A stretch of DNA of 11,306 nucleotides from contig JAKFXJ010000343.1 of NCBI GenBank assembly GCA_021731425.1, forward strand, positions 1 to 11,306, read 5' to 3'. The DNA comes from Limnohabitans sp. (GTDB lineage Bacteria > Pseudomonadota > Gammaproteobacteria > Burkholderiales > Burkholderiaceae_C). Every line of letters begins with the position of its first letter. Within the stretch, counting starts at the first letter, position 1. The notes below the pieces were generated by a model. It was given only the letters and a program-made list of their open reading frames with translations, did not search any database and had not been told where the DNA came from. Positions 1 through 7,086 of this stretch are shown here, in pieces. The translations under genes were made by a program, and so were the position numbers.

Positions 1-75
1 GCATGGCTCGGGGAACACCGATTATGGCGGTCAATTGTGCCGAACTGACCCCTATGGCGCTGCTGCCTACCTCCG
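1..75. other. Window edge, no supported gene
   Basis: This short stretch lies beyond the lrgB stop codon. Several short open frames cross it, for example a plus-strand frame open from base 1 that stops at 46-48, but none is long enough to recognise. It could hold the tail of a neighbouring plus-strand gene or simply be intergenic. I see no terminator hairpin followed by a T run for lrgB here. Confidence 0.3.
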
Positions 76-804
76 TCAAAACCACCAGGCCACCGCATAC
101 GGGATCAGCATGGCCCCTGCGATGCCATGCAGCCCCATGCCCAAACTGGCATAGGCCCCAGCCTCTGCGTTCACGCTGAAAGCGCGTGAGGTGCCAATGC
201 CGTGTGCGGCCACGCCCAAGGCAAAGCCGCGTTGCCACCAGGCCGTCACGCGCAGGGCGTCCAGCACATAGCGGCCTAACACCGCACCCAAGATGCCGGT
301 GCTCACCGCAAAGATGGCGGTCAAGGTGGGCGAGGCTTGCACGCGCTCGGCAATGCCCATGGCAATCGGCGCGGTGACCGACTTGGCGACCAGGCCACGC
401 ACCAGCGCTTCGTCTACACCCAGCCACCGCGCCATGCCGACGGCCGTCAGCACCGAGGTGATGCCACCCGCCATGAGCGACAGCAGCAACACCCCCATTC
501 GGCCCTTGAGCGAGGCAAAGCCTTTGTAAATGGGGATGGCCAACGACACCGTGGCCGTGCCCAGCAAAAAGTGCACAAACTGTGCGCCTTCAAAGTATTG
601 GGCATAGGGCATGTCGATCACGCTGATGCCCATGCACACCACAAGCACCGCAATCAGCACCGGGTTGGCCAGTGGGTTGCGCTGGCTGCGCTCGTACAAG
701 GTCAGGCCCAGCAGGTATGCGCTGAGCGTGAGCACCAAGGCCAGCAGCGGGCTGCCCGAGAGGTAAACCCAAATGTCGGAGATGGGCGGAAGGGTGTTGT
801 TCAT
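76..804 (-). CDS. lrgB: LrgB/CidB-family inner-membrane protein
   Basis: This is the 242-residue large subunit of an LrgAB/CidAB-type membrane pair. It is very hydrophobic, with about six to seven likely membrane segments. Recognisable family stretches are NPLANPVL (43-50), FLLGTATVSLAIPIYK (79-94), KSVTAPIAMGI (141-151) and AHGIGTSRA (200-208). The length is normal for LrgB. The family was first described as modulating murein hydrolases and autolysis in Staphylococcus; later work links it to small-acid transport (pyruvate in Streptococcus mutans, glycolate and glycerate in the fused plant homologue PLGG1). The ATG overlaps the lrgA stop by four bases (ATGA at 801-804), so translation is probably coupled. 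Family assignment is firm; the transported substrate cannot be read from the sequence. Confidence 0.93.
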   Translation of the reverse strand: MNNTLPPISDIWVYLSGSPLLALVLTLSAYLLGLTLYERSQRNPLANPVLIAVLVVCMGISVIDMPYAQYFEGAQFVHFLLGTATVSLAIPIYKGFASLKGRMGVLLLSLMAGGITSVLTAVGMARWLGVDEALVRGLVAKSVTAPIAMGIAERVQASPTLTAIFAVSTGILGAVLGRYVLDALRVTAWWQRGFALGVAAHGIGTSRAFSVNAEAGAYASLGMGLHGIAGAMLIPYAVAWWF

Positions 805-1148
805 GGCGGGCTGTCCTTTTGGGCGAACAGTTTGAGCACCAAGGCGGTAACCGCCACCGTGGCCACCACGCTGAGCACCAGCGCCGCCGTGATGGCCCAG
901 GCGTTCGCCTGCAGCACAGGCAGGTAAAGCACCACCCCCACCGATGCGGGAATGAACAAGAGCCCCAGGTGCTGCAAGATGCTGCTGCCCACCAGGTCCA
1001 TGGACGCGGGCACATGGCCGCGCAGCCCTAAAAAAGCCAGCAACAACACCAAACCCAACACCGGGCCGGGGATGAAGGGCAGGGCGAACTTGGAGAGCAG
1101 CTCTCCAAGGGCCTGAAAGAGGAAGAGTTGAACGAGACCTTGGATCAT
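801..1148 (-). CDS. lrgA: LrgA/CidA-family membrane protein
   Basis: This is the 115-residue small partner of LrgB. It shows about four hydrophobic segments and the family stretches FIPGPVLGLVLL (25-36) and LFIPASVGVV (64-73), comparable to the IPG-VLG and F-PA-VG motifs of CidA/LrgA proteins, with a short charged C-terminal tail (KDSPP). The open frame continues upstream to 1325, but that extension is rich in charged and Cys residues and unlike the family, so the ATG at 1146-1148 (MIQGLVQL) is chosen. A GAGG lies only two bases before this ATG, which is tight for a ribosome site. It is first in a two-gene operon with lrgB. A LysR-type dyad at 1192-1214 lies 43 bp upstream and may control it. 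Confidence 0.9.
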   Translation of the reverse strand: MIQGLVQLFLFQALGELLSKFALPFIPGPVLGLVLLLAFLGLRGHVPASMDLVGSSILQHLGLLFIPASVGVVLYLPVLQANAWAITAALVLSVVATVAVTALVLKLFAQKDSPP

Positions 1149-1191
1149 GGCCTCAGTGTAGGACAGCGAATTGGGCTTGCGCAGTGTTAAC

Positions 1192-1214
1192 AGTTGTGAC
1201 CTGAGCGAACAACT
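1192..1214 (-). promoter_or_regulatory. Putative LysR-type box upstream of lrgA
   Basis: Plus-strand arms AGTTGT (1192-1197) and ACAACT (1209-1214) are perfect inverted repeats separated by 11 bases, giving the T-N11-A geometry of LysR-family operators. The spacer contains ACCTGAG (1199-1205), read as CTCAGGT toward lrgA. The same core sits at the same register inside the dyad at 6987-7009 in front of ttuC; the two 23-bp sites match at 13 of 23 positions. The site ends 43 bp from the lrgA start and 129 bp from the dehydrogenase start, so lrgA is the likelier target. Binding by the LysR protein of this window is an inference. Confidence 0.5.
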
Positions 1215-1219
1215 TGTTC
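1207..1219. repeat. 13-bp palindrome GAACAACTTGTTC
   Basis: GAACAA and TTGTTC form a perfect dyad around a single central C. It overlaps the right arm of the LysR-type box at 1192-1214. A second small palindrome, TGTTAACA, lies at 1185-1192 on the other side. Such a cluster between two divergent genes could be a secondary operator, for example the activation half-site often found next to the main LysR site, but no regulator is known for it. Confidence 0.4.
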
Positions 1220-1332
1220 CTTGAAGGACGGCCAAGAGACTTGGCATCTTCGGCATGTGCATTGGCGCGATCCGATGGTGACGCTTTGCCCCCTCGCTGC
1301 GACCATCACGCCATTCGAAACACATTCACGAA

Positions 1333-1337
1333 CGGAG
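1333..1337 (+). promoter_or_regulatory. Ribosome binding site deciding the SDR start
   Basis: CGGAG lies six bases before the ATG at 1344. It supports this start over the earlier in-frame starts from 1221 onward, whose encoded residues do not resemble the N terminus of a short-chain dehydrogenase. Confidence 0.6.
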
Positions 1338-1343
1338 TTTTTC

Positions 1344-2183
1344 ATGGCATCTACATCCCCCGCAAAACAAGTGGCCCTCGTCACTGGCGCATCTTCCGGC
1401 ATGGGCAAAGAAACGGCCAAGCGGCTGCTGCAAGAGGGCCTGGTGGTTTACGTCGCGGCCCGTCGCTTGTCGCAAATGGAAGACCTGCGGGCCCTGGGTG
1501 CGATACCGCTGCAGATGGATATTTCGGTAGACGCCGACATCGTTGCGGCCGTGAATACCATCACGGCGGGTCACCGGGGCATCGATGTCTTGGTGAACAA
1601 CGCGGGCTTTGGCATGTACGGCGCGATGGAAGATTCGACCCTGGCTGACGCCCGCTACCAGTTTGAAGTCAACCTGTTTGGCATGGCGCGGCTCACACAA
1701 TTGGCGCTGCCTCACATGCGCCGCCAAGGCACGGGCAAGGTCATCAACATCTCGTCCATGGGCGGCAAGATGTACACCCCGCTGGGCTCGTGGTACCACG
1801 CCACCAAGCACGCGGTGGAAGGCTGGAGCGATTGCTTGCGCATCGAGTTAGCGCCGTTTGGCATTCAGGTGGTGATCATCGAGCCCGGTGTCATTGCCAC
1901 CGAATGGGGCGGCGTGATGCTCGAGCCCATGTTGGCGCGTTCGGGCCAAGGCCCTTACCAAGCCATGGCGCAGGGCATGGCCAAGGCCATGCGCAGCACC
2001 TACGCTAAAGTGGGTGCCGCCTCACCGCCATCGGTGGTGGCCGATGCCATACTGCAGGCTGTGCGTTCGCGCCGCCCCAAAACCCGGTACGTCATTGGCA
2101 AAATGGCCAAGCCCCTGATGTTCATCCGCAAGTATTTCGGGGACCGCATCTTTGACATGGCCATCATGAGCCAAGCCAAGTAG
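1344..2183 (+). CDS. Classical short-chain dehydrogenase/reductase (SDR)
   Basis: This is a 279-residue NAD(P)-dependent oxidoreductase of the classical SDR family. In order it shows the cofactor motif TGASSGMG (14-21), AARR at 38-41 after the second strand (basic residues that usually favour NADPH), D59, NNAG (85-88), the active-site Asn in FEVN (N110), NISS (135-138, catalytic Ser138), YHATK (Tyr151, Lys155) and PG (181-182). The full Asn-Ser-Tyr-Lys tetrad is present, so it should be active. The length and C-terminal half resemble the retinol/17-beta-hydroxysteroid dehydrogenase-like group, but the substrate is not readable. The start was chosen from the ribosome site at 1333-1337 and from homology of the first strand. 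The AraC-family gene follows 43 bp downstream, so the two are likely cotranscribed. Confidence 0.9.
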   Translation: MASTSPAKQVALVTGASSGMGKETAKRLLQEGLVVYVAARRLSQMEDLRALGAIPLQMDISVDADIVAAVNTITAGHRGIDVLVNNAGFGMYGAMEDSTLADARYQFEVNLFGMARLTQLALPHMRRQGTGKVINISSMGGKMYTPLGSWYHATKHAVEGWSDCLRIELAPFGIQVVIIEPGVIATEWGGVMLEPMLARSGQGPYQAMAQGMAKAMRSTYAKVGAASPPSVVADAILQAVRSRRPKTRYVIGKMAKPLMFIRKYFGDRIFDMAIMSQAK

Positions 2184-2226
2184 TCCGACCCTCGAAACTT
2201 CCCAACATGCCAGAAAGCATCTCACC

Positions 2227-3243
2227 GTGAAACAGGCCACACGCTTTGCCGTGCAGATGGGTTGGAAACTCCTCATCTTGGATATGGGTTACGCCCCTGC
2301 TGATGTGCTGAGCTTGGCACGTTTGCCGGCTGACTTGTTTGTGCGCCCGGGCGCGAGCTTGTCGCCTGCGCAGTACTTTGACCTGTGGCGTGGACTGGAG
2401 CTGGCCGCAGGCGGCGACGAATTGGCCCTGAAGCTGGCGCAAGCCATGTCGGTAGAGGTCTTTGATCCGGCCCTGTTCGCTTGCTTGTGCAGCCCTGACC
2501 TGAACACCGCACTGCAGCGGCTGGCGCAATACAAGCGCCTGATTGGGCCTTTGAACATGGCGGTCGACATCCGCGCTGACCGCACGCAAGTCACGCTCAG
2601 ATGCTACGGGAGCGACGAGCCGATTCCCCGCAGCTTGGGGGTTTCGGAGTTGGTGTTCTTCACTCAACTGGCCCGCTTGGCCACACGCGAGCGGATCGAG
2701 CCCTTGAGGGCTTCGGTGCCCGAATTGCCAAAGGATCTGGTGGCATACAAAGCCTATCTGGGATGCGCTTTGGGCACGGCAGAACACATCCAAATTGACT
2801 TTTCCGCGCAGGATGCAAACCGCCCCTTTTTGACGGAAAACATGGCCATGTGGACGGCCTTTGAGCCGAGCTTGAAGCAGCGGCTGTCTGAACTCGATGC
2901 ACAAGCGAGCATGCGCGAGCGGGTCAGGGCCGTGTTGCTGGAGACGCTGCCCGCAGGCATCAGCAGCATCGACGCGGTGGCCCAGCGCTTGGCGGTGAGT
3001 AAGCGGTCCTTGCAGCGGCAGCTGGCCGAAGAATCGGTGGGGTTTCAAGAAGTGCTGAGCGAGGTGCGGCAAGCCCTGGCGCAGCATTACCTGCGCCGAA
3101 CCGACATTTCAGCGGGCGAGATTTCGTGGCTGCTGGGCTTTCAGGAGAGTAACTCTTTCATCCGAGCCTTCAGAAGCTGGACTGGTACCACGCCTGCAGC
3201 CTACCGCGAGGGGCGCTTGGGCCTCGGTTCTGGCGTGCATTGA
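2227..3243 (+). CDS. AraC-family transcriptional regulator (arabinose-binding-domain-like N terminus)
   Basis: This 338-residue protein has an N-terminal domain of the type found in OruR/ArgR-like AraC regulators (LPADLF around 33-38, SPAQYFDLWRGLE around 46-58) and a C-terminal double helix-turn-helix. The first HTH spans about 247-268 (VAQRLAVSKRSLQRQL), the second about 293-316, ending in the family signature GFQESNSFIRAFRSWTGTTP (304-323). It begins with GTG at 2227, preceded by AGAAAG at 2212-2217; an ATG at 2257 (residue 11) is an alternative. It follows the SDR gene by 43 bp on the same strand and probably controls that gene or others in response to a small hydrophobic or amino-acid-like ligand; this is inferred from context. 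Its stop lies only 10 bp from the tail of the convergent deaminase gene. Confidence 0.88.
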   Translation: MKQATRFAVQMGWKLLILDMGYAPADVLSLARLPADLFVRPGASLSPAQYFDLWRGLELAAGGDELALKLAQAMSVEVFDPALFACLCSPDLNTALQRLAQYKRLIGPLNMAVDIRADRTQVTLRCYGSDEPIPRSLGVSELVFFTQLARLATRERIEPLRASVPELPKDLVAYKAYLGCALGTAEHIQIDFSAQDANRPFLTENMAMWTAFEPSLKQRLSELDAQASMRERVRAVLLETLPAGISSIDAVAQRLAVSKRSLQRQLAEESVGFQEVLSEVRQALAQHYLRRTDISAGEISWLLGFQESNSFIRAFRSWTGTTPAAYREGRLGLGSGVH

Positions 3244-3253
3244 CTCGGGCTGG

Positions 3254-4657
3254 TCAGTTCACACCCAAGGCCAACTGCAAAGCCAACTGGTTGTGCCGCT
3301 CGATCAGCGGCCCTAGGTCCACCGTGGTGATCTCACCTTGGCGCACCACCACGCGGCCATTCACGATGGTGTAGTCGGCGTTGTCGCTGGCGCACAGCAA
3401 GAGCGCCCCCACCGGGTCGTGCACCGCGCCGCCCGCCATGCTCAGCGTGTCGGTGCGGAACATGGCGATGTCGGCGCAATAGCCTTCTTTGATCTGTCCC
3501 AGTTCGTGGGCGCGGCCCAGCACTTCAGCGCCACCGCGTGTGGCCAGGCGCAGGGCATCGCGGGGCGTCATGTCGGCGGGTCCATGGTCACAACCGAAGG
3601 GTTCCAAGGCGCGACCTACTCGCGCCAACAGCATGGCTTGGCGGGCTTCGTTGAGCAGATGCGCCGCGTCGTTGCTGGCGCTGCCGTCGACACCCAGGCC
3701 AATGGGCACACCTGCATCGAGCATTTTGCGCAGCGGCAATATGCCGCTGGCCAAGCGCATGTTGCTGCAAGGGCAGTGGGCAATGCCTGTGCGCGTGCTG
3801 GCAAACAAATACGCGCCTTCTTCGTCGAGTTTCACGCCGTGGGCGTGCCACACATCGTGGCCCACCCAGCCCAAGTCCTCGGCGTATTGCGCGGGGGTGC
3901 AGTTGAACTTTTCTTTCGTGTACGCAATGTCGTGGTCGTTTTCGGCCAGGTGGGTGTGCAGGCGCACGCCGTGGGCGCGGGCCAACTTTGCCGATTCGCG
4001 CATCAGGTCTTGGCTCACGCTGAAGGGCGAGCAAGGGGCCACGGCCACATGCGTCATCGAGCCGAAGCTCGCGTCATGCCAGCGCTCGATCAGGCGCTGG
4101 GTTTCTTTCAGGATGGCGGGCTCTTGCTCGACCACACGGTCCGGTGGCAAGCCGCCTTGGCTCTCGCCCACACTCATGCTGCCGCGTGTGGCCGTGAAGC
4201 GCATGCCGATGGTGTGCGCCGCTTCGATGTTGTCGTCCAGCCGCACGCCGTTGGGGTAAATGTAGAGGTGGTCACTGCTGGTGGTGCAGCCGCTCAGCAA
4301 GAGTTCTGCCATGGCCACCTGACCCGACACCCGCACCATCTCGGGCGTGAGGCCCACCCAGATCGGGTACAGGCCCTTGAGCCAAGAAAACAGCTCGGCG
4401 TTTTGCACCGAAGGAATCGCCCGCGTGAGCGACTGGTACATGTGGTGGTGCGTGTTGATCAGGCCCGGCACCACCACATGGCGGCGGGCGTCAATGACTT
4501 CATCCACTTGAGTGAGCAGTTCGTCGGTGTTTTCACTGGCCGGGATGATGCGCTCGATCCGGCCATTGCGGATCAGGAGCGAGGCGTCCGGCAGTTCGGT
4601 GTTCGCATCGTCCATGGTGGCGATGCAGCGGGCGCGGTGGATCAGCAGTGTGGTCAT
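3254..4657 (-). CDS. 8-oxoguanine deaminase-like amidohydrolase
   Basis: This 467-residue metal-dependent hydrolase belongs to the AtzB/TrzA/guanine-deaminase branch of the amidohydrolase superfamily. Visible active-site motifs are NTHHHMYQ (68-75; metal-binding H70 and H72), LHTHLAEN (233-240; H236 and E239), WHAHGVKLD (270-278; H273), HCPCSNMRLASG (294-305) and GVDGSASND (322-330; D324). The stretches SGCTTSSDHLYIYPNG (122-137) and ATRGSMSVG (156-164) closely recall characterised bacterial 8-oxoguanine deaminases, which convert 8-oxoguanine to urate and ammonia in the cytoplasm. A related heterocycle such as isoxanthopterin is possible. The frame stays open to 4738, but the ATG at 4657 has AGGA (TCCT at 4665-4668) seven bases ahead and matches the family N terminus. 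The M20 gene lies 139 bp upstream on the same strand. Confidence 0.85.
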   Translation of the reverse strand: MTTLLIHRARCIATMDDANTELPDASLLIRNGRIERIIPASENTDELLTQVDEVIDARRHVVVPGLINTHHHMYQSLTRAIPSVQNAELFSWLKGLYPIWVGLTPEMVRVSGQVAMAELLLSGCTTSSDHLYIYPNGVRLDDNIEAAHTIGMRFTATRGSMSVGESQGGLPPDRVVEQEPAILKETQRLIERWHDASFGSMTHVAVAPCSPFSVSQDLMRESAKLARAHGVRLHTHLAENDHDIAYTKEKFNCTPAQYAEDLGWVGHDVWHAHGVKLDEEGAYLFASTRTGIAHCPCSNMRLASGILPLRKMLDAGVPIGLGVDGSASNDAAHLLNEARQAMLLARVGRALEPFGCDHGPADMTPRDALRLATRGGAEVLGRAHELGQIKEGYCADIAMFRTDTLSMAGGAVHDPVGALLLCASDNADYTIVNGRVVVRQGEITTVDLGPLIERHNQLALQLALGVN

Positions 4658-4796
4658 GGACTTGTCCTGGGCAAGGTGTGAAACAAGTCGCGGCCGAATC
4701 CCCTGGCCCCCGTGCACACAGGGGAGGGCGAGCACCACGTTGCCGCGCGTCCCGGGCTGTGCAGTGGGGCGATTTTAAGCAGGCGGCTTGATCGCT

Positions 4797-5990
4797 TCAA
4801 ACCTTGGCCAGCCAGCGCTCGACCAATTTGACCCAGTAGGTGGCGCCAGTGGACAAGATGCGGTCGTTGAAGTCATAGCCTGCGTTGTGCACCATGCAGC
4901 CTCCCACACTGCCCACGCCGTTGCCGATGTTGATGAAGCAGCCGGGCACCTTTTCCAGGAAAAAGGCGAAGTCTTCACTGGCGGGCACCGGCTCGGGATG
5001 GGGCACCAGACCGGTTTCGCCCAGCCAGTCGCGCACCAAGTCCAGGCAGAACGCGGTTTGGGTGGGGTCATTCATGAGGACCGGGTAGCGGCGCATGTAG
5101 TTCACATTGGCCGTCGCGCCGTAGGTTTGTGCCACGGCGTTGGCGATTTCGTGGATGCGCCGCTCCAGCAAGTCGCGAATTTCGGGCTGCATGGCCCGCA
5201 CGCTCAGGCGCAGCTCGGCGGTGCCTGGGATCACGTTGGGTGCGTCGCCTGCCAAAAATGCTCCCAGCGAAATGATGCCGGTTTGCAGCGGCGGCACGTT
5301 GCGCGAGACGATGCTTTGCAAGGCCATGACCAGGGCCGAGCCCACCAAAATCGGATCGACCGCGTTGTGCGGAAAGGCCGCATGGCCGCCCACCCCTTGG
5401 ATGGTGATGATGCATGTGTCTGCGCTGGCCATGGCGCAGCCGGGCACGGCCATGAATTGGCCTTCAGGAATGCCAGGGCCGTTGTGCATGCCGAACATGG
5501 CGTCACAGGGGAACAGGTCCAGGAAACCGTCTTCGAGCATCTTGCGGGCGCCGCCCAGACCTTCTTCTGCAGGCTGGAACACGGCGTGCACGATACCGTC
5601 AAAGTGTCGGGTGGCGGCCAAATGGCGTGCCGCAGACAACAGCATGGCGGTGTGGCCGTCGTGGCCGCAGGCGTGCATCTTGCCAAACACCTTGCTGGAC
5701 CAAGCCTTGCCCGAGGTTTCGGCGATTGGCAGGGCGTCCATGTCGGCGCGAAGGCCGATGCGCCGTGTGCTGGTGCCCGCACGCAAGGTGCCAACCACGC
5801 CCGTGCCGCCCAGGCCGCGGTGCACTTCCCAGCCCCAGCGTTCAAGCCGTGCGGCCACCAGGTCACTGGTGTCGTTTTCTTCAAACCCCAGCTCGGGATT
5901 GGCATGGATCTGGTGGCGGATGTCTACCATCTCGGCTTCATGAGCGCGGATGGCTTCCAGCGCGGGCGGTAGGAGGGCAGTGTCGTTCAT
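4797..5990 (-). CDS. M20D-family amidohydrolase (hippurate hydrolase/aminoacylase-like)
   Basis: This 397-residue metallohydrolase belongs to peptidase family M20D, whose members cleave N-acyl amino acids, hippurate or indole-acetyl conjugates. Motifs in order are RHQIHANPELGFEE (25-38), RADMDALPI (81-89), MHACGHDGHTAML (105-117; metal ligands C108 and H110), QPAEEG (139-144; catalytic and ligand E142/E143), MHN (168-170; H169), GGHAAFPHNAVDP (201-213, lid domain), SEDFAFFL (338-345) and the C-terminal VHNAGYDFND (367-376; H368). All expected metal and catalytic residues are present and there is no signal peptide, so it is cytoplasmic. The ATG at 5990 is preceded by AGGA (TCCT at 5997-6000) at six bases, which favours it over the in-frame start at 6041. 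It lies between lysR (86 bp upstream) and the deaminase gene. The precise substrate is unknown. Confidence 0.9.
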   Translation of the reverse strand: MNDTALLPPALEAIRAHEAEMVDIRHQIHANPELGFEENDTSDLVAARLERWGWEVHRGLGGTGVVGTLRAGTSTRRIGLRADMDALPIAETSGKAWSSKVFGKMHACGHDGHTAMLLSAARHLAATRHFDGIVHAVFQPAEEGLGGARKMLEDGFLDLFPCDAMFGMHNGPGIPEGQFMAVPGCAMASADTCIITIQGVGGHAAFPHNAVDPILVGSALVMALQSIVSRNVPPLQTGIISLGAFLAGDAPNVIPGTAELRLSVRAMQPEIRDLLERRIHEIANAVAQTYGATANVNYMRRYPVLMNDPTQTAFCLDLVRDWLGETGLVPHPEPVPASEDFAFFLEKVPGCFINIGNGVGSVGGCMVHNAGYDFNDRILSTGATYWVKLVERWLAKV

Positions 5991-6076
5991 GGCGTGTCCT
6001 GGTCGTGACGGGGAGGATGGCCAAATGTTAAGAGGGGCCAAAGCGTTCGAAGTTGCTTTGCATGACAGCTAATCCG

Positions 6077-6988
6077 TCAAGGCTGGCTTGGCTTGAATGC
6101 CTCTGCCACAAAGTCCACAAACGCCCGCACCCGCGCCGCCGATTTGTGTTGCGCAGGGTAGACCGCATAAATGTCGGCATCGGGTGTGTGGCACTGAGGC
6201 AGCACTTGCACCAACTGGCCTTTGGCCAAGTGGTCGCGGATGTCCCATTCGGCCCGCAGCAAGAGGCCGTGACCGTCGAGTGCCCATTGCACCGCGATGC
6301 TGCCGTCGTTGGTGGTCAGGTTGCCGCGGGTTTTGATGGTCTCGGTTTTGCCCGTGCGCCCGCGTGAAAGTTTGATCACGCCATAGGCCTCGCCACCTTG
6401 GCGGATGCTGATGAAGTTGTGCCGGGCCAAGTCGGCCGGGGTTTTGGGCTCGCCGTGCTGCGCGATGTAAGCCGGTGAAGCGCACAGCAGGCGCTGGTTG
6501 CTGGCGATCTTGCGGGCAATGACACGCGTATCGGGCGGCGGGCCAAAGCGGACGCACACATCGAACGCGTCGTCGCTCAGAGCGGGCGGGTCCACCGACA
6601 GCTGCAGCTGTGCATCCACTTGCGGGTATTGCCGCACGAAGCGGCTGATCAGCGGGCCGATGTGACTGCGCCCAAAGCCCAGCGTGGCGTTGATGCGCAG
6701 CAGGCCGCTGGGTGTGGAGCGGCTGGCGCCCAACTGCTGCTCCAGATCGGCCATCTCGGCCAGGATGCTGCGAGCGTGGCGCAGCATGGTTTCGCCTTCC
6801 ACCGTGAGGCTCATGCGGCGGGTGGTGCGGTTGAGCAGCGGCACACCCAGTCGCGACTCCATGAGCGACAGGCGTTTGCTGACGGCGGCCGTGGTGATGC
6901 GCATCTCGCGGGCTGCGGCGCTCAGGCTCCCGGCCATGGCCAGCGCCGAAAAAAAGCCCAGATCGGCGGCTTGCAGGCGTGCTTCCAT
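6077..6988 (-). CDS. LysR-family transcriptional regulator, DmlR-like
   Basis: This 303-residue protein has an N-terminal winged helix-turn-helix, with SLSAAAREMRITTAAVSKRL followed by SLMESRLGVPLLNRTTRR covering about residues 21-60, then a substrate-binding domain ending near FVDFVAEAF. The length is standard for LysR proteins. The frame extends to 7078, but the first 30 residues of that version are not LysR-like and would leave only 8 bp before the divergent gene, so the ATG at 6988 is chosen. It faces the tartrate/D-malate dehydrogenase gene across 98 bp, the same layout as dmlR-dmlA in E. coli, so it probably activates that gene in response to malate or tartrate. A LysR-type dyad overlaps its own start codon, which fits autorepression. 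Effector identity is inferred. Confidence 0.9.
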   Translation of the reverse strand: MEARLQAADLGFFSALAMAGSLSAAAREMRITTAAVSKRLSLMESRLGVPLLNRTTRRMSLTVEGETMLRHARSILAEMADLEQQLGASRSTPSGLLRINATLGFGRSHIGPLISRFVRQYPQVDAQLQLSVDPPALSDDAFDVCVRFGPPPDTRVIARKIASNQRLLCASPAYIAQHGEPKTPADLARHNFISIRQGGEAYGVIKLSRGRTGKTETIKTRGNLTTNDGSIAVQWALDGHGLLLRAEWDIRDHLAKGQLVQVLPQCHTPDADIYAVYPAQHKSAARVRAFVDFVAEAFKPSQP

Positions 6989-7009
6989 TGTTGATCTCAG
7001 GTTAACAAT
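6987..7009 (+). promoter_or_regulatory. Putative LysR-type box in the lysR-ttuC divergent region
   Basis: Arms ATTGTT (6987-6992) and AACAAT (7004-7009) are perfect inverted repeats with an 11-base spacer, giving T-N11-A. The left arm contains two bases of the lysR start codon, so a bound protein would block lysR expression, while the site is 77 bp upstream of the ttuC start, a usual position for a LysR activator. The spacer carries CTCAGGT (6996-7002) reading toward ttuC. A twin with the same core, register and orientation lies upstream of lrgA. Confidence 0.65.
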
Positions 7010-7086
7010 AGATTGAATTTTAGGGTGTTTATTGAGGCTGTCAGGTTCCACAATGGTGCCCTCATTCAACCCATACACGCACCCCC

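Noticed and set aside
337..927. Plus-strand open frame of 196 codons opposite lrgB and lrgA
   Set aside because: Antisense shadow with His/Gln/Arg-rich product; the membrane proteins on the minus strand are clear.
2164..3087. Minus-strand open frame of 307 codons opposite the AraC gene
   Set aside because: Antisense shadow rich in Gln, His and Arg with no domain; the AraC signature is on the plus strand.
3241..3256. TGAC/GTCA repeat between the convergent AraC and deaminase genes, considered as a bidirectional terminator
   Set aside because: The stem is 4 bp and no T tract follows on either side.
3338..4681. Long plus-strand open frame of 447 codons opposite the deaminase gene
   Set aside because: It is the antisense shadow of a strongly conserved enzyme in high-G+C DNA. 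Its product is rich in His, Arg, Ala and Gly with no recognisable domain.
4700..4724. CCCCTG/CAGGGG inverted repeat between the M20D and deaminase genes, considered as a terminator
   Set aside because: The stem is only 6 bp with a 13-base loop and no T run on either strand, so nothing supports termination.
4788..5972. Plus-strand open frame of 394 codons opposite the M20D gene
   Set aside because: Antisense shadow with skewed His/Gly/Ala composition; the minus strand holds every M20 motif.
7003..7033. Sigma-70-like promoter with TTAACA as -35 box for ttuC
   Set aside because: No convincing -10 element is found at 16-18 bases; the match is too weak to annotate, and an activator-dependent promoter may lack consensus boxes.
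6989..7078. N-terminal extension of the LysR protein
   Set aside because: The extra 30 residues do not resemble a LysR N terminus and would fill almost the whole divergent promoter region, including the dyad.
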